From the NCBI GenBank assembly GCA_035651655.1, contig DASRFG010000033.1, positions 26,185-90,184 of the forward strand: a DNA stretch of 64,000 bases, given 5' to 3'. The number at the start of each line of letters is the position of its first letter. The first letter of the stretch is position 1. Of this stretch, positions 37,118 to 46,408 are shown one piece after another. The notes beneath the pieces were generated by a model. That model did not search any database and was not told the DNA's origin. It was given only the letters and a program-made list of their open reading frames with translations. The translations under genes were made by a program, and so were the position numbers. Source of the stretch: Terriglobales bacterium. GTDB lineage: Bacteria > Acidobacteriota > Terriglobia > Terriglobales > Acidobacteriaceae.

Positions 37118-37431
37118 AGCTTGTTTGGCCTTCCTTGTGACTACGCCCTGAATCTAGGTCTGTTCGCGCTAAAAATCCTCAATCCAAGGGTAAGCCGCGG
37201 TTAGAAAGGTTACTGTGGTCACCGGAATCCCCGTGGGATGACGGGTCAGAGGAGAGGGCGCTTCTCAGCCTTGCCGATACTGCGCAAAAGCTTGCAACCG
37301 CGTAGCACCTTGTGGTTGCAGACCGCTGAATTCAGAACACTTCGCGACGCTCGTCCCGGCAGCAGAATTGCAAACTGCGAAGCTGCCCATGCGCGCATTC
37401 TGGCATGGACACACGATCTCCCGAGGTACGA
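37118..37431. other. Intergenic region
   Basis: 314 bases between the receiver gene and the next plus-strand gene. Overlapping open frames occur on both strands, but none has a domain or a convincing ribosome-binding site. Nothing identified. Confidence 0.35.
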
Positions 37432-37854
37432 ATGGCCTACAAAGAAACCTTCTGGATGGCATGCGACACTATTGACCACACCCGCGCCGAGTACGGGCCG
37501 TTTACCAGCCGCCTGGAAGCGGAAGTGGAAGCCCGCAAGCTGGGCTTTTGTTACCTGCTCCGCTACGAGCATGAGATCGGCGAGAACAACGAAATCGAAG
37601 ATGTGCGGGTCATCTTCGTGGAGTTACCGGAATCGCCCCAGCCGATCGTTCCCCGGCATGTCTCCAAGCTGTACACCCGTTGTGCCACCTGCGGCGAGTC
37701 CTCAAGCCATGGCAAGAGCTGGCAAGCCGAGGTGTGGGCGGACATTCATGAGTTCGAACATAATCGTCACCTGGTCCGTCTTTTTGAGCACAGCCGCCAA
37801 GAGGGGTTAAAGGAAATCCTGGATTGGCGAGAGAAGCCAGAATCGGCCGCATGA
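37432..37854 (+). CDS. Conserved-looking protein of unknown function
   Basis: 140 residues; GAGG at 37423-37426 lies 5 bases before the ATG, preferred to the ATG at 37405. Soluble, charged, with one CATC motif (about residue 85) and a His/Glu-rich region (DIHEFEHNRHLVRLFEHSRQ) that could bind a metal. The N-terminal part alternates strand and helix (TFWMACDTIDHTRAEYGPFT). I do not recognise a family. Convergent with the glycosyltransferase gene. Confidence 0.6.
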   Translation: MAYKETFWMACDTIDHTRAEYGPFTSRLEAEVEARKLGFCYLLRYEHEIGENNEIEDVRVIFVELPESPQPIVPRHVSKLYTRCATCGESSSHGKSWQAEVWADIHEFEHNRHLVRLFEHSRQEGLKEILDWREKPESAA

Positions 37855-37872
37855 CGTTTGGGTTTTTCCCGA

Positions 37873-39285
37873 CTATCTTTGCGGAACTTTCGCGGTTAGT
37901 GATTCTCCACGTGGCGCGGATTTAGCGGTTGCATTTGTCGCCTGAAAACCTGGTAGCCGCTTTCGCGGGAGCCGGGTCGGCTGGTATGCAGCCACCACTA
38001 GCAGATAAACGCTCAGCAAGAGCATTTCCGGTGTGATGGGATGCTGGTACCGTGGATGCGAGTGGGTGATGTAATAGACCAAGGGATAAATCAGAAACAG
38101 TCCTGCAAACAAAGGCGCGGCGTAGTGGCGCTCGCGAAACGCCACCCCCAATCCCCAAAAAGACAGCAATGCAAAACCGAAGAAAAGGGCATGTCGGGAC
38201 CCCATGCCGAAGCGCTTGGCCATTCGGCCTTGTTCGGGGATATCAAACCAAAAAAATCCCACCCGCTTAAGAGTGAGCACGGCAAACCGGCCTGGATTGG
38301 CCGCGATCCATTGCCGGGCGATAGTTCCTTTTTCCGCGACATAAGCTAGTTCGCCGATCTGGCTAAAACGCGCCATCTCGTAGGTGTTCCATACCGGATG
38401 GTCCCAAAACATGCACAGGCCTTCTGACCCTTCGTGGTTGCCCATGTAGAGCTCTTCGCCAAAATCGCTGCGCGGAAAAACGAATTTGTCGAAAACGACG
38501 TAGTTTCGCACTACCCAAGGTGAGACCACGGCAACAAAAACCAGTCCAGCGAAGGCCAATCGAGAAAGAGGACGAGTACGGCGCAGGCGCCACCACAACC
38601 ACAACGCCGAAACTGCCAGAAAGGACAGTGCGGCCGCATTGGTGAGAGCAATGAAGCCCCACAAGAATCCCCACCAGATCCAGGTGCGAAGTTGTGGGTT
38701 GCGTTCCAGGCGCAAAGTAATCAGGAAGGCCAAGCTCAGCAGCAGCGTCGCCAAACTGGTTTCCCAGATCCACGAGCTCCAGGCGACGAAATAGGGAATC
38801 AGGGCCCACGCCCAGGCCGAATAAAGGCCCACTGTCCGACCGAAGAGTTCTTTGCCAATCAGGTAAATGGTGAGGCCGGTGAGCGCTGCAAAGACGCAAT
38901 TGATGGTCAGAATCGCGACCGCGGAGGAGTGGCTGTAGGCGCCGAAAATCTTGAATACGGCAGCGAGCAGCAGAGGATAGACCGGCCCCAGCCACGCAGT
39001 TGGCCCGGACCATCCGGGGAATGGCGAGCTGAACCCGTGGCCGGACGCGACAGAACTGGCAATTCTTCCGACCTCATAGCCAAACAGCATGTGGTTAAAA
39101 GCGGTGGGAAGGTCGTCGAGGTGGTGCTGGAAAATGTAAAACAGCCGATATCCAAATGCGGCCATCACGACCACCCACGGAGTCCGGAGATATTCGAGCA
39201 GGCGAGTGGGTATTCCAGGGGGCATAGTGCGGGGTGCGGTTCCCACTTTAAAAGGAGATCTCTCCTGATTGGCCACTGGATTCAT
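37873..39285 (-). CDS. GT39/ArnT-type membrane glycosyltransferase
   Basis: 470 residues with about 10-11 hydrophobic helices and a GT-C (dolichyl-phosphate-mannosyltransferase/PMT_2) layout. An early acidic loop (YIFQHHLDDLPT, FGYEVGRIASSVASG) sits where these enzymes keep their catalytic Asp, followed by GPTAWLGPVYPLLLAAVFKI. It would move a sugar from a polyprenyl-phosphate carrier to lipid, glycan or protein outside the inner membrane. It lies 68 bases downstream of a prepilin-like gene on the same strand, hinting at pilin glycosylation (inference). Confidence 0.82.
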   Translation of the reverse strand: MNPVANQERSPFKVGTAPRTMPPGIPTRLLEYLRTPWVVVMAAFGYRLFYIFQHHLDDLPTAFNHMLFGYEVGRIASSVASGHGFSSPFPGWSGPTAWLGPVYPLLLAAVFKIFGAYSHSSAVAILTINCVFAALTGLTIYLIGKELFGRTVGLYSAWAWALIPYFVAWSSWIWETSLATLLLSLAFLITLRLERNPQLRTWIWWGFLWGFIALTNAAALSFLAVSALWLWWRLRRTRPLSRLAFAGLVFVAVVSPWVVRNYVVFDKFVFPRSDFGEELYMGNHEGSEGLCMFWDHPVWNTYEMARFSQIGELAYVAEKGTIARQWIAANPGRFAVLTLKRVGFFWFDIPEQGRMAKRFGMGSRHALFFGFALLSFWGLGVAFRERHYAAPLFAGLFLIYPLVYYITHSHPRYQHPITPEMLLLSVYLLVVAAYQPTRLPRKRLPGFQATNATAKSAPRGESLTAKVPQR

Positions 39286-39353
39286 AATATGGCTTTACCG
39301 CAAAGAGCAGCCCACGAGGTTCTGGATCGCGTGTCGCTTGCGGTAACTCAATT

Positions 39354-39884
39354 CTATGGCATCACCGGCAATGCTCGGCAATTCGACCAACTAATTGAAC
39401 TAACGGAGGTGGCTTGTTGGGGTTGAGTGTAACGAATGCGGCGGTCCTCAACGGCACAATAATTATGGTTCCCGGTTTTGGCTGGGATGGCTGCGGTTGC
39501 GGCGACAACATAACGCTTGCGCGGCAGGGTAACGGGATTATTGCCGGGCGACAGATTGTAAAAATAGCCGTCTTTGGAAGCAGCAGTGGCTGCCGGTAAG
39601 GCGCAGTCAATCAAACAAGCGTGTTGAGGAGTGGGTGCGCACGGTTTTTTTGCACAGCTAGGCGGGGCCAGATCGGAGAGAGACGCAGCGTATCCCAGAT
39701 GTGGATAAGCACTCTTATACGATTCCTGTGCCATGGTGATAACATCCACGTTGCCGACTGCCGAAGCCTCATTGGCAGCGACTTTGGAATTGAGCACTCT
39801 GGGGATGATGACGGCCGCGAGCAACATAGCCAGCACCAGGACAATCACGACTTCGGGTAACGACGCACCTTTTTGTTTTAACAT
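39354..39884 (-). CDS. Type IV prepilin-like protein
   Basis: 176 residues from the ATG at 39884 (GAGGAT just upstream; the longer frame starts at 39917). The leader MLKQKG ends in Gly, followed by ASLPEVVIVLVLAMLLAAVI. This is the class III prepilin pattern with Glu at mature position 5 and a 20-residue hydrophobic helix, so cleavage by PilD is expected. The globular part has six Cys, unusual for acidobacterial pilins but in line with minor pilins or pseudopilins. No second pilin gene adjoins it. Confidence 0.82.
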   Translation of the reverse strand: MLKQKGASLPEVVIVLVLAMLLAAVIIPRVLNSKVAANEASAVGNVDVITMAQESYKSAYPHLGYAASLSDLAPPSCAKKPCAPTPQHACLIDCALPAATAASKDGYFYNLSPGNNPVTLPRKRYVVAATAAIPAKTGNHNYCAVEDRRIRYTQPQQATSVSSISWSNCRALPVMP

Positions 39885-39989
39885 TCCATCCTCAGAGCAG
39901 AGCTCGCGTTTCCGCATTGCGCAGCCACGAATTTATTATTTTAATGGAATAGCTGTGCGGACACCCCCATTCAGGAGAGAAAATCAACC

Positions 39990-40433
39990 GTGCTGATCGT
40001 GTCCCTTGCGCTGGCTTTCGCACCGTTGTTGGGCATTGCGTATATCTTCTCCCAAGGTTTGGACCTCACCGTAGACAATCTGTTTTACACGATCATCCTG
40101 CTGACCATCTCGGGCGTCTTCGGGCTCAACGTGATGCTTGAACTCCGCAGAGGCCGAGCGGCGGCCGGGCAGCCGGGAGCTCGCTTTGGAGTAGGTTCCC
40201 CGGGGGTTCGCACCGAACGCGGACTGGTGGAAGCCGTACAATTTTTCGAAAGTCACGTGGGGCAGGCAGATAAGTCTATTGTCAGCTTGAGGCCGAATGG
40301 CTCACGATCAATCCGCATCATCGCGTTTGAGGGCGATCTGCGGAACCAAATGCCGACCGGGCACAAAGTAGAAGTCACCTACAACTCCGATGGAGGCGGC
40401 ACGAACCAGGTAGTGTCAGTCAATTACAAATAG
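39990..40433 (+). CDS. Small two-helix membrane protein, unknown function
   Basis: 147 residues. Two hydrophobic segments (about 1-20 and 32-50) are followed by a soluble C-terminal domain (about 75-147; GLVEAVQFFESHVGQADKSI, IIAFEGDLRNQMP, TGHKVEVTYN) that looks beta-rich. GTG start; AGGAG lies 12 bases upstream, somewhat far. Divergent from the prepilin gene. No family recognised. Confidence 0.6.
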   Translation: MLIVSLALAFAPLLGIAYIFSQGLDLTVDNLFYTIILLTISGVFGLNVMLELRRGRAAAGQPGARFGVGSPGVRTERGLVEAVQFFESHVGQADKSIVSLRPNGSRSIRIIAFEGDLRNQMPTGHKVEVTYNSDGGGTNQVVSVNYK

Positions 40434-40567
40434 GCCATGATATTTTGCTTTAGGTCCCTGGCCTTCAGCGCCCATTTTGGAATCAGTCCGTACAGTCTTG
40501 GCCCTGCATCCGCCTTGTCACTGACCAGGGACAGGCTTCGAACTTAGAGTGATCTGTGGGAGATCTC

Positions 40568-41212
40568 ATGCGCGTCGGCATTCCCTGTGGCGTATTAATC
40601 TTAGTTCTTAGTTGCTCAGCCTGGAGCAGCGATACTAAAGCCGCAATTTTGTATCCCAGTGGTTCTACGTGGGTGAATGGATCGGCAGTTGTCAGGTCCT
40701 CAGCTCTTTTTCCCGGCGACCGAGTGCGGACGGAGGCAAACGGAATCGCGAATATTACGCTGCCCGGGTCCGCGGTGCTGGTGCTCTCCAATTCGGAGGT
40801 TCAATTTTCCGGATCTCTATTGGAGATGACCAGAGGCAGCCTGGTGATCTCCACTACCAACGGACTGTCCGCGGGGCTGGGGGAGTTGAAGATTTCGCCC
40901 GCCGAAACAAATGCAAAGTTTGAAGTGACCGAGAGTGGAGAGAATGTGCTGATCGTTGCCCGCGAGGGCAACCTAACCATTAAGGATGGTGTAACCAGCA
41001 CCGACCTGCCTGCAGGCAAAAACGTTACGATGGCGGATCCTCGGGTGCAAACTCGCAAGCGGCGCAGGGGTGCGCCGCTGTTCTCCCGAAACCGAGGTAT
41101 CCTGTTGGGAGCTGCGGGGGGCAGCGGCGCCGCGATCGCTCTCTTCCTGCGAAATGGCAGCAGCAATTGTTCCGTAAGCCCGAGTAGTCCCGGCCAAGGC
41201 GGGTGCCAGTAA
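40568..41212 (+). CDS. Secreted FecR-like domain protein
   Basis: 214 residues; ATG at 40568 follows GGGAG closely (ATG at 40556 is in frame but poorer). Signal peptide about 1-21. The beta domain (about 25-150) resembles FecR: LFPGDRVRTEANGIANITLP and EMTRGSLVIST, the latter being the usual GDxV and xGxLxV repeats. A C-terminal basic stretch (RKRRRGAPLF) and a hydrophobic segment (about 178-192; GILLGAAGGSGAAIALFL) could reinsert in the membrane. No sigma factor nearby. Second FecR-type protein in the window (the first precedes mreB). Confidence 0.68.
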   Translation: MRVGIPCGVLILVLSCSAWSSDTKAAILYPSGSTWVNGSAVVRSSALFPGDRVRTEANGIANITLPGSAVLVLSNSEVQFSGSLLEMTRGSLVISTTNGLSAGLGELKISPAETNAKFEVTESGENVLIVAREGNLTIKDGVTSTDLPAGKNVTMADPRVQTRKRRRGAPLFSRNRGILLGAAGGSGAAIALFLRNGSSNCSVSPSSPGQGGCQ

Positions 41213-41215
41213 TCG

Positions 41216-41557
41216 CTATTTCAGCTGGTCGATTTTCGCCGCCAGGATAAAGTCGCTCTCCGTGAGGCCATCAATTTTGTGGGTCCAGGTGGTGATGCCG
41301 GCTTGTCCCCACTTCAACAGGATATCGGGGTGATGTCCCTGTTGTTCGGCCAGGTTCCCGACCTTATTGACAAAGTCCAGCGCGCTCTTGAAATCCGGAA
41401 ATTCGAAGTTGCGGGTGAGGTGATGCTCGTTCACTACTTTCCAGCCGGGCACCTGTTTTTGGAGCGTCTCCAGTTCCGCGCCTTTTAGCGGCGGAATGCC
41501 TCCCCGGCAAGGGACGCAGGTTTTGTTGGCTAGGTCCGAAATAGCGGCATTGGCCAT
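41216..41557 (-). CDS. phhB: Pterin-4a-carbinolamine dehydratase
   Basis: Dehydrates 4a-hydroxytetrahydrobiopterin, recycling the pterin cofactor of aromatic amino acid hydroxylases. From the ATG at 41557 (GGGAG upstream) it has 113 residues. The active-site signature is EQQGHHPDILLKWG, and FVNKVGNLA and TTWTHKIDGLTESDF match the fold. An N-terminal CVPCRGG motif (two Cys) is commonly seen in bacterial PCD proteins. No phhA in the window. Confidence 0.92.
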   Translation of the reverse strand: MANAAISDLANKTCVPCRGGIPPLKGAELETLQKQVPGWKVVNEHHLTRNFEFPDFKSALDFVNKVGNLAEQQGHHPDILLKWGQAGITTWTHKIDGLTESDFILAAKIDQLK

Positions 41558-41741
41558 AATCAATCTCCCACAATAATGTACTGCATAGTGGGCTGCGGTT
41601 GTGGGCAGCTTCGATGACGGTGGCTGCCACCGGCGCGAGCTAAGAGGCAACTCTAATCACCCCGTCCGGGCATCAGCTGAGCAGTGGAATTCATCCCAAC
41701 TACCTGCGCCTTCTGCCTATGGGCGCTGGGGACCGGGGTTC

Positions 41742-43064
41742 ATGTCTGAGGCTCAAGTCGGATCTTTTCTAGTAGTGCTCTTTGTTCTCTTAGCTTTAGC
41801 GCATCTGATGGGCTACCTCTTCGAGAGGCTGCGCCAGCCTCGCGTAGTCGGTGAAATCGTGGCCGGAATTCTTGTGGGCCCATCTTTACTGGGACATCTG
41901 GCGCCCCGAGTCTCAGCAACCATCTTTTCTGAACTTGGACCAGCTACTGCCGCCTCGGGACATAATGCTCAACTGCTCGGAATGGTGTATTGGCTCGGGC
42001 TGTTGTTGTTGATGTTCGTTTCCGGCGCAGAAGTACGAAATCTATTCTGCCGGGAAGACCAGCGCCAGATCGGTTGGCTGGCGAGCGTGGGAACCGGCTT
42101 GCCTTTTCTTCTGGTGATGCTTGCCAGCCCATGGCTGCCTCTGCAAGCGCTGATGGGACGAGCCAACCAGCACCTGGCGTTGCTCCTGGTGATCAGCATC
42201 GCCGTGGCGGTGACGTCCATACCGGTCATCTCACGCATTTTCTTTGATTTGAAGATACTGCACACGCGTTTTGCGCGCCTGGTGCTGGGGGTTGCGGTTA
42301 TTGAAGACACGGTACTGTGGGCTGCCCTGGCAATTGCAACCGCATTGGCGACCTCGGCCGTTTTGCCACGTCCGGAGATTGTGAAGCATATCGTCTACAC
42401 CGTGATCTATTTTGGAATTGGCCTTTCGGTTGCACCCGTATTATTTAGGCGGGTCAGTGGCGTGTGGTGGAACTTGCTGGCTGCATCTTCTCCGTTAGGT
42501 TACGTAGTATTGGTGCTGTTCACTTATTGCGTGGTAGCGTCGCGGTTGCAAGTGAGCTTGGTGTTCGCGGCGTTTCTGGCGGGTCTGGCAATTCCGAGCG
42601 ACAGTACATTTTCAGAGGCGCTGGATTCGATAAAACGTTTTTCGTTCGCCGTGTTCGTGCCGGTTTATTTTGCCATCGTCGGGTTCAAATTGGACTTGAG
42701 CAAATCGTTTTCGTTGTCGGTCCTTGCAGTCCTGCTGCTTGCGGGGTGTGCAGTCAAGTTGCTCTGCGTGGGCGCAGGCGCGCGCCTGGCGGGGTTTCGC
42801 GGCCTCGATATTGTGAATCTAGCGGTGGCGACCAATGCACGTGGCGGGCCGGGTATCGTGCTGGCGAGCGTGGCCTTTGACACAGGAATCGTGAACGCGG
42901 TCGGCTACACCAGTTTGGTCCTTCTGGCGGTACTTACCTCACAAGCGGCCGGGACGTGGCTGGAATATGTTTTGCGCAAGGGGTGGCCACTACTCTCAAG
43001 CGACACCGAGACTGCAACCCAGCCCGCTATGGCACCAGCTCCCGGAATCCGGTTCCATGACTAG
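41742..43064 (+). CDS. CPA2-family cation:proton antiporter (KefB/NhaS3-like)
   Basis: 440 residues with about 12 helices, Na+/H+ exchanger fold. GYLFERLRQPRVVGEIVAG is the classic N-terminal CPA2 signature; VTSIPVISRIFFDLKIL and GVAVIEDTVLW carry the ion-binding acidic residue; TNARGGPGIVLA is near the C-terminus. No TrkA-N domain, so it is not a full KefB. The ATG at 41742 is chosen because the longer frame to 41601 overlaps the divergent phhB leader and has no homology. Confidence 0.85.
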   Translation: MSEAQVGSFLVVLFVLLALAHLMGYLFERLRQPRVVGEIVAGILVGPSLLGHLAPRVSATIFSELGPATAASGHNAQLLGMVYWLGLLLLMFVSGAEVRNLFCREDQRQIGWLASVGTGLPFLLVMLASPWLPLQALMGRANQHLALLLVISIAVAVTSIPVISRIFFDLKILHTRFARLVLGVAVIEDTVLWAALAIATALATSAVLPRPEIVKHIVYTVIYFGIGLSVAPVLFRRVSGVWWNLLAASSPLGYVVLVLFTYCVVASRLQVSLVFAAFLAGLAIPSDSTFSEALDSIKRFSFAVFVPVYFAIVGFKLDLSKSFSLSVLAVLLLAGCAVKLLCVGAGARLAGFRGLDIVNLAVATNARGGPGIVLASVAFDTGIVNAVGYTSLVLLAVLTSQAAGTWLEYVLRKGWPLLSSDTETATQPAMAPAPGIRFHD

Positions 43065-43085
43065 AAATGAACCCAGAGCGTTAGC

Positions 43086-43388
43086 TTAGACTGCCGATTT
43101 CGCTTTCCACACGTAAAAGTTCTTTCCCTCCGCCAGGGTTTCGATTGCCATTCCCTTGGAGGTTGTTGCGCGATGGACAGCCGATCGCAAGTTTGCCAGT
43201 CCGATGCCGCCAATCTGGTCAAGCGGAATCTCAAGGGCAGAACCCGGCGGCAGCGTTTCTAGTTCACCAAAAATTCCCTGGATCAAGTCGTAGTGCTTTC
43301 CACGTCTGTTCCTGCTAAGACCCGAAACTGCGACGTGGCGATATTTCAGGATAGAAGGGCTAGGTTTATTCTTCGGTTCTTTTGCCAT
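43086..43388 (-). CDS. Small conserved-looking protein of unknown function
   Basis: 100 residues, basic N-terminus (MAKEPKNKPSPSILKYRH), then IFGELETLPPGSALEIPLDQ and ANLRSAVHRATTSKGMAIET and a YVWKAKSAV end. Predicted mixed alpha/beta, soluble; the layout (helix with LRSAVHRA, then a strand) recalls small DNA- or RNA-binding folds, but I do not recognise the family. Convergent with the antiporter gene. Confidence 0.6.
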   Translation of the reverse strand: MAKEPKNKPSPSILKYRHVAVSGLSRNRRGKHYDLIQGIFGELETLPPGSALEIPLDQIGGIGLANLRSAVHRATTSKGMAIETLAEGKNFYVWKAKSAV

Positions 43389-43893
43389 AGGCGTGTATCA
43401 CCTCTACGAGATCGAATGCGATACCATAGGATACGCTATACGGCAATTATACTCTTTAGTTGCCCCAAGGTTCTCCGGTTTGCACTTTTGCTTTCTTTGC
43501 AGTTGCGATATACGAACCCAGTATTTCCACCGTTTTTTACTGGGAGAGGTATGCTCAAAGAAGCGGCAAAAGGAGAGGCCTCAATTCCCAAAGCACCACG
43601 GGTGAGGCAAGAGTATGAAGCGCATGTGTCGCTCGAGAATTTCAGGACGACACTCGGCCTGGCTGGAGCTGCTGGCCCACATCAGAGTCATCAATGATCC
43701 TAATGAGCTGTTGCAGCTACGCCGAGCCAGAGCTATGGAAAGGAAGCGGGAAAGAGATCGACCCGGGGTCACGTCTGGGAACGAACGCGAGAGAATATCG
43801 AACCAAGCGTAAGGACCAGACTCCAGTATAAAAGAGTTTCTTCCAGCGAAAGGCGCGAGACCCGGTTCGTCCTGACAAAGATTAAATCCGACC
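43389..43893. other. Intergenic region with a possible small gene
   Basis: 505 bases upstream of a receiver-like gene. AT-rich around 43430-43460. A plus-strand frame at 43615-43812 (65 codons, basic, with WLELLAHIRVINDPNELLQL) may be a real small protein, but its ribosome-binding site is weak and I give it low weight. No repeat or RNA identified. Confidence 0.35.
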
Positions 43894-44292
43894 ATGTCGG
43901 CAAAAGTCCTTTCATACAGAAAAACAAGAAATACTAAGAAGAGGACAATTCTCTGCGCGGACGAGTCCGATTCTCGGCTATTTCAAGTATTGGCCGCTGC
44001 TAACGAGGCCAAATTTCCTGTTATGTTGGCCGATTCGGCGGCCAGTTGCGTTTCCCTTTGTGCAGCATACAGTCCGGACGTGGTTTTGCTTGACGAGAGC
44101 TTGTGCTACGTGGACGAATGGTCTATTCCAGAACTGCTGCACCTGGTATGTGCGAAGAGTGTGGTCCTGCTCACGGTAGAAGATCCTGCAAAGTGGCAGC
44201 AGCTGCCCCCTTATGTTCGTGCCGTCGCCAAGCGCACTGATCCGGATAACGTAATAGCTGTGCTTCTCAAAGTTCTGGCCGAGCCGGTTTAG
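43894..44292 (+). CDS. Receiver-like protein with altered active site
   Basis: 132 residues with CheY-like layout. Strand 1 acids (ILCADESDSR) and the phospho-acceptor position (DVVLLDESLC) are kept, but the usual MPxMDG loop is replaced by LCYVDEWS and the Lys switch region reads VAKRTDPDN instead of K-P. No output domain. It may be phosphorylated atypically or act as a ligand-free pseudo-receiver (inference). No kinase adjoins it. Confidence 0.7.
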   Translation: MSAKVLSYRKTRNTKKRTILCADESDSRLFQVLAAANEAKFPVMLADSAASCVSLCAAYSPDVVLLDESLCYVDEWSIPELLHLVCAKSVVLLTVEDPAKWQQLPPYVRAVAKRTDPDNVIAVLLKVLAEPV

Positions 44293-44298
44293 GTCGTA

Positions 44299-45414
44299 CT
44301 ATCGGATGTTCTTCTTTGGATCCCGCTCGCGTTCCAAAATCATTTCATCGAAGGCGTGCAGCAGGCCCTCGCGCTCGGAGTAGGGGCCGGGTTTGTAGGC
44401 CCTGGATTTGATCCCCGCCTGTGAAAGCTCGGAGATACCCCAGTCTTCCTTATTGGTCATGTGCCAGAAATTGATGGCATCGGCGGCCTGGAAATCGGGT
44501 TTCGCCATCTCATGAGGGTGGAAGTGGAACTCGCAAATGATTTCGGTGCGGTCCACCGCCCGCGGCCATAGGGTGTGAGTCATCATGTAGTCGGGATGCA
44601 AGCTGAGCAGCAGGTTGGGATACACAGCGTAGTAGAGCACCTTTTGCCGGTCTTCTTGGCTCAGGCCGGGAAGATAGTCGCGACGCCGCCGGCCGTCCAT
44701 GCTCATGGTTTCTGCGCCGCCCCGGAAGCCCATGGCGCCGCCGATGTAAGTGGGCTGCGGAGTTTCGTTGTCAGCGCCGAGATAATTGGTGAGCTTGTTC
44801 AGCGCATGGTGCAGGATCGGACAGTGCAGGCACTCGTTGTAGTTCTGGATGATCAGCTTCCAGTTGGCCTTAACTTCGTAGAAGTGGCGCGTATGAAAGC
44901 GCAATTCCTGCATGCCCCAGGGCGCGAATTTCTGCGGCAGGTCAGCCAATTGTGAGCGCAGTGGTTTGGCATCGGCGTCAAGATTGATGAAGATGTGGCC
45001 GTCCCAGAGATCGGCTTGAACTTTGTTCAGCGGATAATCTTCGCGGCAGAAGCCGCCCTCCTCCATGTGGGGCGCTGAAACCAGCGTTCCGTCCAACCCG
45101 TAAGTCCAGCCATGATAGCCACACTGGATCCGCGCAGGGAAAGTGCCTTCGGGTATGGTAACGATGCGGGTGCCGCGGTGGCGACAGACATTGAAAAAGG
45201 CCCGCACGGCGCCGCTCTGATCGCGGGTGATTATGATGCTCTCGCCGGCAACTTCGCGCAGAAAGTAATCCCCGGGCTTTGGGATCTGGTCCTCGCGACC
45301 GGCACACACCCACATCCGACAGAAAAAACGTTCTAATTCGTCGCGAAACATCTCGGGATCGGTGTAATACCGTTGTGGAAGCGTCGTCGCGATGGGTGCC
45401 ACTTGTGTGCTCAT
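44299..45414 (-). CDS. Rieske non-haem iron ring-hydroxylating-type oxygenase
   Basis: 371-residue oxygenase alpha subunit. The Rieske [2Fe-2S] ligands are C77 and H79 in CRHRG plus C98 and H101 in CGYHGW. The mononuclear iron site has E194 (NYNECLHCPILH) with His197 and His202, and an Asp in KEDWGISELS near 327. Family members act on aromatic rings, choline or glycine betaine; the sequence does not settle the substrate. No reductase or ferredoxin gene is adjacent, so electron donors must be elsewhere. Confidence 0.88.
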   Translation of the reverse strand: MSTQVAPIATTLPQRYYTDPEMFRDELERFFCRMWVCAGREDQIPKPGDYFLREVAGESIIITRDQSGAVRAFFNVCRHRGTRIVTIPEGTFPARIQCGYHGWTYGLDGTLVSAPHMEEGGFCREDYPLNKVQADLWDGHIFINLDADAKPLRSQLADLPQKFAPWGMQELRFHTRHFYEVKANWKLIIQNYNECLHCPILHHALNKLTNYLGADNETPQPTYIGGAMGFRGGAETMSMDGRRRRDYLPGLSQEDRQKVLYYAVYPNLLLSLHPDYMMTHTLWPRAVDRTEIICEFHFHPHEMAKPDFQAADAINFWHMTNKEDWGISELSQAGIKSRAYKPGPYSEREGLLHAFDEMILERERDPKKNIR

Positions 45415-45520
45415 GTCCGCCCTAGCGTGGTTAGCAACCGCCGTAAAGCCTGACGAAATTATGCCATGTCAGTGGCCGCCGCACGAGTCTCAGTTTTAGG
45501 CCGAGGTTACGGCGAAGAGT

Positions 45521-46393
45521 TCATTCAAAAACCGCGGTCTTATTCCCGTACAGCAGAATCCGGTTCTCAACGTGCCAGCGTACGGCCCGTGAAAGAACAA
45601 CCTTCTCGAGATCGCGGCCTTTCTGCACCAGTCCGTCCAGCGTGTCGCGATGGGTCACGCGAATGATGTCCTGCTCGATGATAGGACCCTCGTCCAAAAC
45701 TTCGGTTACGTAGTGGCTGGTAGCGCCCACCAACTTTACGCCGCGCTCAAATGAGCGATGGTAGGGTTTGGCCCCGATGAATGCCGGCAAAAAAGAGTGG
45801 TGAATATTGATGATACGACTGGGAAATTGCTGGATAAAACCGTTCGACAGAATCTGCATGTAGCGCGCCAGTACTATGAGATCTATGCGGCTCTCGCGTA
45901 AGAGCTTGAGCTGTGCCTGTTCCGAGGTCTGCTTGCACTCCGCGGCAATGGGAATGTGATGGAACGGAACCTGATAAAAATCCGCCAGGCGTTTGGCATC
46001 AGCATGATTGCTGATGACCAGAGGTATCTCGCAAGACAGCTCCCCAGTTTGGCGCCGGTATAGAAGATCGGCCAGGCAGTGGTCGAGGCGGGAGACGAAA
46101 ATCGCAACCCGCGGACGATCGCTGGCAAGGGCCACTCGCCAATCCATCTGAAATTTGTCCGCCAGGGGCGAGAAGTGCTGGGAGAATTCGTGCATGTCGA
46201 GCTTGAAATCCGCCAAGTCCCACTCGATGCGCATGAGGAACCTATTGCTATCGGGATCGGTATGCTCGTCGGTGTGCAGGATGTTTGCGCCGTGGCGGGA
46301 GACGAAGTCCGCGATACCTGCCACCAGCCCCTTGCGGTCGGGGCAGGTGACGAGCAGGACAGCAGTCGTTTTCTTTGCAGATTTCTCGGCCAT
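45521..46393 (-). CDS. purU: Formyltetrahydrofolate deformylase
   Basis: Hydrolyses 10-formyl-THF to THF and formate. It has an N-terminal ACT regulatory domain (about residues 8-90; VTCPDRKGLVAGIADFVSRH) and a formyltransferase-like catalytic domain (about 95-285) with ARYMQILS, NIHHSFLPAFIGAKPYHRSF and TSHYVTEVLDEGPIIEQD. The Asn/His/Asp catalytic residues are in these motifs. 290 residues, normal. An FmdB-type gene lies 15 bases upstream on the same strand. Confidence 0.95.
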   Translation of the reverse strand: MAEKSAKKTTAVLLVTCPDRKGLVAGIADFVSRHGANILHTDEHTDPDSNRFLMRIEWDLADFKLDMHEFSQHFSPLADKFQMDWRVALASDRPRVAIFVSRLDHCLADLLYRRQTGELSCEIPLVISNHADAKRLADFYQVPFHHIPIAAECKQTSEQAQLKLLRESRIDLIVLARYMQILSNGFIQQFPSRIINIHHSFLPAFIGAKPYHRSFERGVKLVGATSHYVTEVLDEGPIIEQDIIRVTHRDTLDGLVQKGRDLEKVVLSRAVRWHVENRILLYGNKTAVFE

Positions 46394-46408
46394 GAACGCG
46401 GAGAGCCG

